DNA from: Bacteroidales bacterium
GTDB lineage: Bacteria; Bacteroidota; Bacteroidia; Bacteroidales; UBA12077
Assembly: GCA_003446015.1 (NCBI GenBank)
Contig: DMBU01000041.1
Span: 1-36,098 of the forward strand
Reading direction: 5' to 3'
Length of the DNA stretch: 36,098 bases
Made by a program: the position numbers and the translations under genes
Notes under the pieces: generated by a model
Databases searched by the model: none
What the model was told of the DNA's origin: nothing
What the model saw: only the letters and a program-made list of their open reading frames with translations
Shown here: piece after piece, positions 24,602 through 33,108 of the stretch
Position numbering within the stretch: the stretch's first letter is position 1
Layout: each line of letters opens with the position of its first letter

Positions 24602-26224
24602 TTAAAACATTAACCATTTGTATACCAGAAATACAGTCCATGGATCCACAGGGCGATCAATATTATAAATGCCATTAATATCTGTTCCATGACTGGTATC
24701 ATTGCTGTCATAAAAATCTCCTAACCACAAATAAGCACCATGTAGCTCAAGACTCATAAAAGGGCCGAAAGAATACTTTAGTGCTGCATTTAATTCTGTA
24801 CCCATATATTTTCCTGCATCTTGAGGCGCAACAGAGCTATATGCCATTGCTGCTCCAATTTTTGCATTTAATTGATGAGGAATAAGATCTCTGTATAAAT
24901 TAGCTGTTCCGCCTGTTAATCCATATCCCATATTCGAAATATCGGCAATAGCTGGAGTAAATCGGTTAACCACATTAGCATGAGGAAATAGTAAATATGC
25001 CCCGCTACTAATAAAAATTGAAGCCGGCATTCCCCATGTATTTCCTGTAATAACACCTGAATATTTACCATTGTCTATTCCATCTCCATCTCCGGTGGTG
25101 TAAATCAAATCAAGAGAAAAGAGATCATTTACTGTTTGTCCATAGCGATATGCTCCTCTAAGGTTAGCAGCCATACCTCCAATATCAGCTTTTTTGGCCC
25201 ATGTACCATTTTCTTTTGTATCAACAGTACCAAGGTTATAATTAAAAAATCCTGTTACCAGAACACGATCTAACCAAAAATCAGGGTTTCTGCTGAAAAA
25301 TGCACCTAACCAGGCAACATCTGCTTCATATTCATTTGTTGGTAAGCCAAAATTAAAACCTCCATTATAATTTACAAGTGTGCTATTCAATCCTTGTCCA
25401 AATACAGATACTCCTCCCTGGCCTTTAGCTCTGTCGGTTAGGTAATATACAGAACCCCCAAGATTCCATAACATAGATAATTTTTTACGATATACTAATT
25501 CCATTAAGGTTACATCATCCTGATCCTGAGCATTGTTTTCATAAAGTTTGTAGAATCCGGCTTTTGATTGTGAGTAATCTCTGTTCCAACGAACACTAAC
25601 TCCAACAGCATCAGTTCCCCAGTAAGCCATTCGGTATCCTGTTGTTGTCATTTTATCAAAATAGGTTCTGTATGGGTTAAAAGGAGTGTCGTACAGTCTT
25701 TGTAATCCCAGGTTTATAGCCCAGTTCTTATAAGGAATTAATTCTAATTCAATATTTTGGGTTTGTATATTTACCTGATCTGCTGAAATAGCAGATCCTT
25801 TATTCCCACTTAAGCCATATGCCTGATCTCCCCATGTCCAGTCAATTTCAAAAGAAGCTCGTAAAATTGCTTTGCCATTAAATAGTTTCGGTTGATATAT
25901 AAAAAATGGGATTATCCTTTGTTCAACATAATAAGCAGTTACAGTATCCGAGGTTGTGGATGAGTTTTGACCAAACAATCGGCCAACTAACTGACCGTTA
26001 AATAAACTACTTTCAGGATAGAAGTTGGAACTTACTCCTTGTGTAATAAAGAATGCTAGAAACTGAAATTCCTTGTTAGCTTTTGCCGTATATGGAAGGT
26101 CGTTTCTGAAATAATTAAGTGTTGTACCATCCGCAGGCACCTCTTCCTTTTCTTCTTCCTGGGCGTATATTGGTGACCAGCCAGCCAGAAATACAGAAAG
26201 AATAATTACCGATATTTTTTTCAT
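24602..26224 (-). CDS. Outer-membrane beta-barrel protein, porin-like
   Basis: A 540-residue protein with a signal peptide (KKISVIILSVFLAGWSPIYA). The mature part has alternating amphipathic strands with many Gly, Tyr and Trp (for example FSLDLIYTTGDGDG, LNAALKYSFGPFMSLELHGAYL) and ends in Trp-Leu-Met-Phe, the aromatic end expected of outer-membrane barrels. I see no TonB box or plug, so a passive porin or fatty-acid/aromatic-type channel fits better than a TonB receptor. Paired with the hydrolase lipoprotein downstream. Confidence 0.75.
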   Translation of the reverse strand: MKKISVIILSVFLAGWSPIYAQEEEKEEVPADGTTLNYFRNDLPYTAKANKEFQFLAFFITQGVSSNFYPESSLFNGQLVGRLFGQNSSTTSDTVTAYYVEQRIIPFFIYQPKLFNGKAILRASFEIDWTWGDQAYGLSGNKGSAISADQVNIQTQNIELELIPYKNWAINLGLQRLYDTPFNPYRTYFDKMTTTGYRMAYWGTDAVGVSVRWNRDYSQSKAGFYKLYENNAQDQDDVTLMELVYRKKLSMLWNLGGSVYYLTDRAKGQGGVSVFGQGLNSTLVNYNGGFNFGLPTNEYEADVAWLGAFFSRNPDFWLDRVLVTGFFNYNLGTVDTKENGTWAKKADIGGMAANLRGAYRYGQTVNDLFSLDLIYTTGDGDGIDNGKYSGVITGNTWGMPASIFISSGAYLLFPHANVVNRFTPAIADISNMGYGLTGGTANLYRDLIPHQLNAKIGAAMAYSSVAPQDAGKYMGTELNAALKYSFGPFMSLELHGAYLWLGDFYDSNDTSHGTDINGIYNIDRPVDPWTVFLVYKWLMF

Positions 26225-26261
26225 AGTAAATTAAAAGTTTATAATGAATGCTTAGGTAAAA

Positions 26262-26297
26262 GTAAAGTCGAATTTAATTGATTTAATTCGACTTTAC
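26262..26297 (-). terminator. Terminator between lipoprotein and porin-like genes
   Basis: A perfect 13-bp stem, GTAAAGTCGAATT (26262-26274) with AATTCGACTTTAC (26285-26297), follows the lipoprotein stop at 26324 on the minus strand. It suggests that the porin/hydrolase pair is not simply read through. Confidence 0.7.
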
Positions 26298-26323
26298 AAA
26301 GTGCTGAGCACAAATAGGTTTGA

Positions 26324-27169
26324 TTATTCTGTGATTCTTATGAATTTTTGAAGATTCCAATTTACGTCATTTATAACAAGTGTTCCACCATTTGTACTTC
26401 CAAATCCTCCTTCGGGAGTTGGAGGGACGTTTTGAGTGCCAGTTGTTAAGGCAACTTCATACCACAAAACTTCAGGAGATGTTTTAATTTCATAAATTCC
26501 TTCAGATATTCCTTCAGAAGGTGTCACTTGATTTAAAACAATTGTCCAAATTTCATCAATAGTAGATTTTTCAATAACAAATGTTCCTGTGTAATTAATA
26601 TCTGGTGTTCCGCTTGTGTTTCCAATATTGTATTGTTCAACTAAATATGAATAATCATCTTTAAATTCAGCATATATAGAATCAACGGACATATAAGCTA
26701 CTAAAAGTGGGGCAACATTAACTCCAGCAGAATACCAGTTTCCGATGATTCCCAAATCTTCTGCAATGTTAGCAGAGGTAATCATTTCTGTTACTTCCAT
26801 GGCTTTACCTTCGGCATCATAAATGCTCGTTGCACTGGCAGCTTGTACAGTTACAGTCTCAGTTCCTTCAGTAATTGATGTAATTGTTAGATCAATGGTC
26901 ATTGTTGTTGCACCTGCAGTATGAGTAACTTCATAAGTGAAATCAACCCCTGTGATAGTAACAAGAATGTCTGAATTTTCTAAATTGCCTGTTTCATCTA
27001 TGTTAGCATAAACAGGTTCGCTAAATGTTACTGTAGCTGTTTTATTATCATCTGAAAGAGTAATGCTTTCAAAGAACGGACTTTTGTTAGTTGCTTCATC
27101 ACTGCAAGAACTAAATCCAAGAACTCCTAAAAGGATTATTGTAATCCAAAATAAACTTTTGTTTTTCAT
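26324..27169 (-). CDS. Lipoprotein with Ig-like N-domain and lipocalin-like C-domain
   Basis: A 281-residue lipoprotein (GVLGFSSC, Cys22). The first ~110 mature residues match the SbsA/SwmB Ig-like pattern (ITLSDDNKTATVTFSEPVY ... VTVQAASATSIYDAEG). The second half begins IIGNWYSAGVN, a lipocalin-type GxW start, and continues with strands such as SYLVEQYNIG and TGTFVIEKST, as in Bacteroidota lipocalin-like domains. A lipid or ligand-binding role in the envelope is possible. It is 172 bases downstream of the KASIII-like pair and has its own terminator. Confidence 0.65.
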   Translation of the reverse strand: MKNKSLFWITIILLGVLGFSSCSDEATNKSPFFESITLSDDNKTATVTFSEPVYANIDETGNLENSDILVTITGVDFTYEVTHTAGATTMTIDLTITSITEGTETVTVQAASATSIYDAEGKAMEVTEMITSANIAEDLGIIGNWYSAGVNVAPLLVAYMSVDSIYAEFKDDYSYLVEQYNIGNTSGTPDINYTGTFVIEKSTIDEIWTIVLNQVTPSEGISEGIYEIKTSPEVLWYEVALTTGTQNVPPTPEGGFGSTNGGTLVINDVNWNLQKFIRITE

Positions 27170-27341
27170 AGCGTTATTAGTTTTATTATTTGTTTAAAAG
27201 TATTTATATCTTATAAGAAGTTAAGTATAGATTAATATATAGTTAAGGTTGACTTACCTTGATTTATTTAATTTTATTCTTTTTAATAGTTTGTTTGTCA
27301 GTGTATTGTATATTGATTTTAGGGTTAAGACTATTTCTTGT

Positions 27342-28364
27342 TTAGCTTCCCCATTGAATAACATTAGCACCCCAGGCATATCCAATTCCTGCTGCAATCA
27401 TGGATATTACTGTTCCATCTTTTATCATTCCATTTTCTAAAGCTAAATGAAGGGATAGAATTTGATCAATTTGACCAATATGTCCATAATTTTCTAAATA
27501 AATACTTTGGTTTTTATTAAGTCCAAGTTTTTCAAGCATAAATTCATACATTGATCTTTTAAAGTGCAATACAGCTAAATAGCCAATCTCATTTACCGAC
27601 ATCCCCGATTTTTCAAAAGCGCGGTTAATGCAAAGAAACCAATTGTCAAGGGAAACATCATTCAATCGGTTTTTCATATGCTTTTCGTCAAATACACGCA
27701 AAGATTTATAAGCTATATCTGCATTTTCTTTTGTAATAGGTTTTTCAGTACCGCCAAACTCAACTCCTGCATCCCGGGCAAGTGTTCCATCAGTTATGAT
27801 ATGACTTCCTAACAAAAGATTTTTCCCATAATTCTTTTTTAGGATAAGAGCTCCGGCTCCAGCTGATAGATTGAACATAAAAGACACAGAGTTATCTGTA
27901 AAATCAATAAAATCCCCGTTTCGATAGCCCCCAACAATCATCACTGTATTTATTTCTTCATCGGCAATCATCATATCTTTAGCTATTTTCATTGCTGCAA
28001 CGGTAGTTCCACAACGTTGCTGAATATCAATTGCCCATGCATTGGTTGCCCCGATTTTTTCCTGAATATATATTCCTGATGTTGTAAGAGGATATTCTTT
28101 CCATTCTTCTCCAATACACAGAATTAAATCTATTTCTTTTGGATTGACTCCTGTATTTTTCAGTACATCAAGACCGGCTTTTACTCCCATTTCCTGGGTT
28201 CCATCTTCATTTCCAGGAATAGGTTTTTCAATAATTCCAAGTTTTTCAATCACTGCATTTTCTGTCCAAAATCCTTTTGTAGCAATTGAAATATCTTTGG
28301 CTGACATTCTTCCTTGTGGAATATATATACCAGTTCCTACAATACCAACATTAATATTTGTCAT
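27342..28364 (-). CDS. KASIII-like thiolase-superfamily enzyme B
   Basis: A 340-residue member of the KASIII/HMG-CoA-synthase branch. The nucleophile is in IQQRCGTTVAAM (Cys118). The second site reads LAVLHFKRSM, so His267 is kept although HQAN has become HFKR. The third reads ENYGHIGQ, so the usual Asn of YGNT is His295. The Cys-His-His set recalls KAS I/II rather than FabH. It therefore probably condenses or transfers acyl groups from CoA, but not in the housekeeping fatty-acid initiation step. It starts 10 bases after enzyme A, its paralogue; a heterodimer is possible. Confidence 0.8.
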   Translation of the reverse strand: MTNINVGIVGTGIYIPQGRMSAKDISIATKGFWTENAVIEKLGIIEKPIPGNEDGTQEMGVKAGLDVLKNTGVNPKEIDLILCIGEEWKEYPLTTSGIYIQEKIGATNAWAIDIQQRCGTTVAAMKIAKDMMIADEEINTVMIVGGYRNGDFIDFTDNSVSFMFNLSAGAGALILKKNYGKNLLLGSHIITDGTLARDAGVEFGGTEKPITKENADIAYKSLRVFDEKHMKNRLNDVSLDNWFLCINRAFEKSGMSVNEIGYLAVLHFKRSMYEFMLEKLGLNKNQSIYLENYGHIGQIDQILSLHLALENGMIKDGTVISMIAAGIGYAWGANVIQWGS

Positions 28365-28374
28365 GAATAGAGAT

Positions 28375-29382
28375 TTAATAAATAAATAAATTACTTCCGA
28401 CAGCTAATCCTGCACCGGATGCTACAAATACAATTTTATCACCACGTTTAATCTTATTTTCTTTCACTGCATGATAAAAAGCCATAGGTACACAACCCGA
28501 GCCGGTATATCCATATCGATCCATTACAAAGCTTGTTTTTTCTAATGGTTGATCTATTGCAGCCATCACTTTTTTGATAACTGAACGATTGATTTGCGTA
28601 AAAATAAAGTGATCAATTTCTGAAATATCAGAATTTGCTTTTTGTAACAATTTTTCAATTACCATAGGCCAAAGCCTAACATTCCGATCGCTTGGTAAAG
28701 GTTGAATATTTAATAATCCATATGTTTCTTCTTTAAGAACTTTTTCTGTAATAGGATTTCTTGTTCCTCCAGCGTAAACCCCTACGTAATCCCACTGTGT
28801 ACCATCGGTTAAAAGCTGACCATTTATATATTTTGATTGATCATCTTCTTTTCTTTCCAGCACAAAAGCACCTGCCCCGTCGGCAAAAATTGAATAACCG
28901 AAAGCGTCACCTTTACGAACATAAGCAGGCATATTGTAAACTCCAATTATAACAGCATATTTTATTGTTGGATCAGTTGCCATAACTCGAACTGCATTGT
29001 CAAGAGCAATAGTAAAACTTGCACATGATGCACTCACATCAAAACTAGATGCCCAGGTTTCCTTTTTTTGGATCCTACCTTGCACAACTAAGGCTGTTGC
29101 CGGAGAAATAAATTCGGGAGTATCGGTAGCAACAATGAACATATTCACATCATCGGGACTAATATTTGCATTGATAATTGCATTTAATGCAGCTTTGGTT
29201 GCAAAATCGGCTGTTGTTTCGTCAATTCCACGTAAGTGTGCAATATGTCTTTGTGTGATACCTAAACCAAACTCTGTTTTTTCTGAGTCGAAATCAATGT
29301 TTGCTAAGTTTTTTAATTCTTCGTTATTGATCGGTTCTCCTGGTGCATAAACACCTGTTCCAATTATTTTGATAGGTAACAT
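28375..29382 (-). CDS. KASIII-like thiolase-superfamily enzyme A
   Basis: A 335-residue KASIII-like protein: IIGTGVYAPGEPINNEEL at the N-terminus, VSASCASFTIALDNA with Cys120, and a C-terminal VASGAGLAVGSNLFIY. The other catalytic positions are not canonical: the HQAN motif reads FTQIN (His replaced by Thr262) and YGNT reads YGYTG (Asn replaced by Tyr292). With only the Cys left it may be an acyl carrier/transfer subunit or use an unusual mechanism. It lies between the CoA-transferase (18 bases upstream) and enzyme B (10 bases downstream), so all three are cotranscribed. Confidence 0.82.
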   Translation of the reverse strand: MLPIKIIGTGVYAPGEPINNEELKNLANIDFDSEKTEFGLGITQRHIAHLRGIDETTADFATKAALNAIINANISPDDVNMFIVATDTPEFISPATALVVQGRIQKKETWASSFDVSASCASFTIALDNAVRVMATDPTIKYAVIIGVYNMPAYVRKGDAFGYSIFADGAGAFVLERKEDDQSKYINGQLLTDGTQWDYVGVYAGGTRNPITEKVLKEETYGLLNIQPLPSDRNVRLWPMVIEKLLQKANSDISEIDHFIFTQINRSVIKKVMAAIDQPLEKTSFVMDRYGYTGSGCVPMAFYHAVKENKIKRGDKIVFVASGAGLAVGSNLFIY

Positions 29383-29400
29383 CTTAATCGTTTTAATGAT

Positions 29401-30711
29401 TTATAAATAACCCATATGTTGAGCTTTTTCTTTTAGTTCTTCTCTGAAATCAGGATGAGCAATGTCAATTAAAGCAAGCGCTCTTTCTTTAATTGTTAAT
29501 CCTGTTAAGCGAGCTATCCCATGTTCAGTAACGATATAATCAGTATTGCTTCTGTGTAAGGTAACTGCTGTACCTTCTGGTAATGTTGGAACAATGGTTG
29601 ATATTTTTCCATCTCTGGCAGTTGAACGGCATGCGATAATGGATTTTCCCTTTCCGTCGAATCCTTCAATGGCTCCCACGGCGGTATCTGTTTGTCCTCC
29701 TGTGCCTGAATATTGATTAATTCCAATTGATTCGCTTGCAACCTGACCACTAAAATCTACCATAATGCAAGTGTTGATAGATACCATCTTGGAGTTCTTT
29801 CGTATTATACATGGATCATTTACATATTTACCACGAAGAAATTCAACAGCAGGATTATTGTCGAGCCACTCGTATAGTTTCTCAGATCCCATTGCAAATG
29901 TGCAAACAAACTTATCTTTATAAAAGGCTTTTTTCTTATTGGTTATTACTCCCATATTGTACAATTCCATCATGGAATCTACCATCATCTCGGTGTGAAC
30001 TCCCAGATCCTTTTTATCGCGAAGTGATAAAGCAGCAGCATTTGGTATATCTCCGATACCCAGTTGAATGGTAGATCCATCTTCAACTAACTGAGCAATG
30101 TTATTTCCGATTTTAAGTGCAATCTCATCCGGGTTAGGAGATGGGAGGGAAGGTGGTTTTTGTGAAAATTCAACAAAATAATCTACATCCTGAACATTTA
30201 AATGTGTATCACCAAAAGTACGTGGCAGTTGATCATTTACCTCAAGCACAACGATGTCGGCTGCTTCAATAAATTCTTTTTCATAGGTTATACCTAGAGA
30301 AAGAGAAACAAAACCTTTATCATCAGGAGGTGTGCAGGTTCCAAAAAACAGATGAGGATTCCTGACTTTCAAACGATCAGTAGCTGCACGGTGTAACATG
30401 TTTGGAACATATGTAACGGTTCCAGCTCCTTCTTTTATTGCTTGTCGCGAACCAGGAGCATGAAACCAGCTACATAACTCGAAATGACCTTTCATCTCGG
30501 GTTTCATGTAAAAGTCATATGGTTTTAAAGTTAATACCGAGAATACTTTTACATTATGAACCTTATCTTTTACCAAATGAAATTTAGACATGCAGCCTTG
30601 TGGTTCTGATGCACATTGGGCAACAACAACATCGGTGTCACTTTTGATAAGCTTTACAGCTTCTTCAATTGATATCAATTTGTTTTTATATATTTCCTGA
30701 TAATTAACCAT
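29401..30711 (-). CDS. Acetyl-CoA hydrolase/CoA-transferase family protein
   Basis: A 436-residue class I CoA-transferase of the 4-hydroxybutyrate / butyryl-CoA:acetate type. Evidence: QLGIGDIPNAAALSL, GVHTEMMVDSMMELY with the likely catalytic Glu in HTEM, YSGTGGQTDTAVGAIEG, and RSNTDYIVTEHGIARLTG. It would move CoA from acetyl-CoA or acyl-CoA to a free short-chain acid, activating the acid without ATP. It sits 11 bases after the symporter gene, fitting uptake followed by activation. The acyl specificity cannot be read from sequence. Confidence 0.88.
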   Translation of the reverse strand: MVNYQEIYKNKLISIEEAVKLIKSDTDVVVAQCASEPQGCMSKFHLVKDKVHNVKVFSVLTLKPYDFYMKPEMKGHFELCSWFHAPGSRQAIKEGAGTVTYVPNMLHRAATDRLKVRNPHLFFGTCTPPDDKGFVSLSLGITYEKEFIEAADIVVLEVNDQLPRTFGDTHLNVQDVDYFVEFSQKPPSLPSPNPDEIALKIGNNIAQLVEDGSTIQLGIGDIPNAAALSLRDKKDLGVHTEMMVDSMMELYNMGVITNKKKAFYKDKFVCTFAMGSEKLYEWLDNNPAVEFLRGKYVNDPCIIRKNSKMVSINTCIMVDFSGQVASESIGINQYSGTGGQTDTAVGAIEGFDGKGKSIIACRSTARDGKISTIVPTLPEGTAVTLHRSNTDYIVTEHGIARLTGLTIKERALALIDIAHPDFREELKEKAQHMGYL

Positions 30712-30722
30712 AATGATCTATT

Positions 30723-32261
30723 TTATTTTTTCTTTGTTGCTTGATGCATAATTACACCAATGATACTTGAAATGATAATTGCGGAAGCAGAAGCTATTGC
30801 AGGATTGCGCACAGGACCTTCCAAATATTTTGTAAAAACTCCAAAATGGAATCCATAATTATTTACTAAATAAGGCAGACCATAGTAAATTGTAAAATGA
30901 GTGACAAATGCTACAATTGAAGCTACTACAGGTGCTTTAATATTTACGTTTTTAATAAAAATACCAAAAACAATAGGAATAAATGCCACAGAAAAATAGG
31001 CATAAACTCCATTTTGTGCCAAAATAGCAACACTTAATTTTGGATGTAACAACTGATCAATCGAAACAATAAAAGATATTATTGCTAAAAAAACAATTGC
31101 CAATTTATTTATCAAAATATATGATTTCTCTGTTTTTATATGTTTACCAAACAGAGGTTTAATAATATCCGATGTAATGGTGGTAGATAAAGATTGTATT
31201 AATCCTTCCAGTGTTGAAAGCCCTGCGCTGATTAGTCCTAAAATAACAATTAATCCTATGATTACGGATAATATTCCATTTGAAAATATTTTTACAACAA
31301 AAGCAGGAATTATACCATCTGTTTTTAAAGCTTCACCGTTAGCCGTTAAATCAGGGAATGTTAATCGGGCATATAATCCTACAAATACGACTGAGAAAAA
31401 AATAATTTCAGCAATAACAGCTGTGGTTAAAAATTTATTTACGTCTTTTTCTTCTTTTAAGAATAAAGATTTGGTGATGATATGTGGTTGACAAACAACT
31501 GCAGCACCTACAACAATTTGTGCAAAAATAATCTCAAAATAATCTCTGAATAAAAAACTCTGAGGATTGGTAGATTTTATTAAAACAGGGTCAATTGCTG
31601 CTAGTTTTTGAAAAAACGAATCAATTCCTCCTTTAAAATAATCGTAACCTGAGAATAACAATATAAAAGCAACAGCTAGCATTATAAATGCCTGAATGGT
31701 ATTGGTATAAACTAATGAGTTGGCTCCTCCAAACATCATATATCCAAAAACAAAAACAATAATTACAGCTAGAACAATAATTTCATTTGCATTTAATGCT
31801 TTGGCCAAAACTTTAGTTAAAGCAACCAGAATTAGAACAATAAATGTTATTAATAAAAACGAAAGGAATCCCATAAACAAGGCATAATACTTACTTTCGT
31901 ATCTTTTCCCAATCCATTGTGCCAGTGTTACAGCTTTTAATGATTGTCCGTATTTTCGGAAACTTTTTGTTAAAACAATTAATGAGATGATTGTTGCCAG
32001 AGGGAAAAATATTCCGAAAGATAATACCCCGCTAAAACCTGAAACGGCAATAAGTCCCGGATTTACAATGAAAGTTGCGGCACTTGTCATTGAAACAGCA
32101 AGTGATAAACCTACAAATGCAGGAGAAAAGTTTACATTTCCAACTGCATAATCGCTTAAGCTTTTCGTTTTTAATGCCCCACGAACAACAAAATAAATAA
32201 TTAAAATAGAGTAAAAAATGATTAGGATCCAGGTTCCTAATATTTGTTGTGAAGTAGCCAT
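30723..32261 (-). CDS. Sodium:solute symporter (SSS family)
   Basis: A 512-residue inner-membrane protein with about 13 hydrophobic helices. The family pattern is visible in SLSDYAVGNVNFSPAFVGLSLAVSM-type helix 1-2 sequence (about 34-58), VTLAQWIGKRY and the GLISAGLSTLEGLIQSLST region that is conserved in the acetate/pantothenate/monocarboxylate members. It imports a solute with Na+. Its place between the dehydrogenase and the CoA-transferase points to a monocarboxylate such as a short hydroxy- or keto-acid; this is inference from context. Confidence 0.88.
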   Translation of the reverse strand: MATSQQILGTWILIIFYSILIIYFVVRGALKTKSLSDYAVGNVNFSPAFVGLSLAVSMTSAATFIVNPGLIAVSGFSGVLSFGIFFPLATIISLIVLTKSFRKYGQSLKAVTLAQWIGKRYESKYYALFMGFLSFLLITFIVLILVALTKVLAKALNANEIIVLAVIIVFVFGYMMFGGANSLVYTNTIQAFIMLAVAFILLFSGYDYFKGGIDSFFQKLAAIDPVLIKSTNPQSFLFRDYFEIIFAQIVVGAAVVCQPHIITKSLFLKEEKDVNKFLTTAVIAEIIFFSVVFVGLYARLTFPDLTANGEALKTDGIIPAFVVKIFSNGILSVIIGLIVILGLISAGLSTLEGLIQSLSTTITSDIIKPLFGKHIKTEKSYILINKLAIVFLAIISFIVSIDQLLHPKLSVAILAQNGVYAYFSVAFIPIVFGIFIKNVNIKAPVVASIVAFVTHFTIYYGLPYLVNNYGFHFGVFTKYLEGPVRNPAIASASAIIISSIIGVIMHQATKKK

Positions 32262-32292
32262 AATTTATGTATTAATATGATATAAGATTAAA

Positions 32293-32333
32293 TAAAAAAA
32301 ACAGGAATCTCAAAAATCTTGATCCCTGTTTTC
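32293..32333 (-). terminator. Hairpin between SDR and symporter genes
   Basis: AAAACAGG (32298-32305) pairs with CCTGTTTT (32325-32332), with partial inner pairing around GATC/AATCT and an A/T run at 32293-32300. On the minus strand it ends in T. It may attenuate transcription between the thiolase-SDR pair and the symporter onward. Confidence 0.55.
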
Positions 32334-32341
32334 CCAATCTA

Positions 32342-33085
32342 CTAAATTGTCATTCCTCCATCAACACTTAGCATAGAACCGTTGATGTATGCAGCCTCGT
32401 CACTTGCTAAGAAAAGATAAGCTGATGCGATTTCTTCTGGATTTCCTAAACGTCCTAAAGGAACTTTCTCTTCCATAGCTTTAATCACATTCTCAGGCAT
32501 TTGTCGAACCATATCTGTCAAGATAAATCCCGGGGCAACAGCATTAACTGTTACGTTCTTGCGTCCTAACTCCTTTGCCAATGTTTTTGTCATTCCAATT
32601 AAGCCAGCTTTAGTGGCAACATAATTTGTTTGACCAAAGTTACCATATAATGCAACTACCGAAGAAGTGTTTATAATTCTCCCATACTTTTTTTCTACCA
32701 TATGCTGACTAACCAGCTTTGTGCAATTAAATACACCTGTTAAGTTAACGTCTATTACTTCTTGCCATTGTTCACTGGTCATTTTCTTTAAGGAAGAATC
32801 TCTGGTTATCCCCGCGTTATTAACTAAGATGTCAATTTTACCATACGCATCCATTGCGTCATTGGTTGCTTTTTCAACATCGGAAAATATTGCAGTATTT
32901 ACTTTATTAAATTCAGCCTTGCCTCCTTTAGCAATTATTTCTTTTTTGGTGGATTCTCCTTTTTCTTCATTCATATCCCAAATGATAACTACAGCACCTT
33001 CTTCAGCAAACTTTAGAGCTCCGGCTTTACCAATACCATCAGCGCCACCTGTTATAATGGCTATTTTATTTTCAAGTCTTTTCAT
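32342..33085 (-). CDS. SDR-family 3-ketoacyl/3-hydroxyacyl dehydrogenase, FabG/PhaB-like
   Basis: A 247-residue classical short-chain dehydrogenase: TGGADGIG cofactor loop, NNAG (88-91), catalytic Ser141, Tyr154 and Lys158 in YVATK, and PGFILTDM. Asp37 at the end of strand 2 (IIWDMNE) normally selects NAD over NADP, whereas biosynthetic FabG/PhaB prefer NADPH. Together with the thiolase 23 bases upstream it would interconvert 3-hydroxyacyl and 3-ketoacyl groups, and the NAD signature favours oxidation. Acyl-CoA or free acid as substrate is open. Confidence 0.87.
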   Translation of the reverse strand: MKRLENKIAIITGGADGIGKAGALKFAEEGAVVIIWDMNEEKGESTKKEIIAKGGKAEFNKVNTAIFSDVEKATNDAMDAYGKIDILVNNAGITRDSSLKKMTSEQWQEVIDVNLTGVFNCTKLVSQHMVEKKYGRIINTSSVVALYGNFGQTNYVATKAGLIGMTKTLAKELGRKNVTVNAVAPGFILTDMVRQMPENVIKAMEEKVPLGRLGNPEEIASAYLFLASDEAAYINGSMLSVDGGMTI

Positions 33086-33108
33086 GATTTAAATATTTAT
33101 TATTTCTG

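Noticed and set aside
28997..29350. Plus-strand ORF of 117 codons opposite KASIII-like enzyme A
   Set aside because: It lies wholly within a conserved minus-strand gene and shows no motif.
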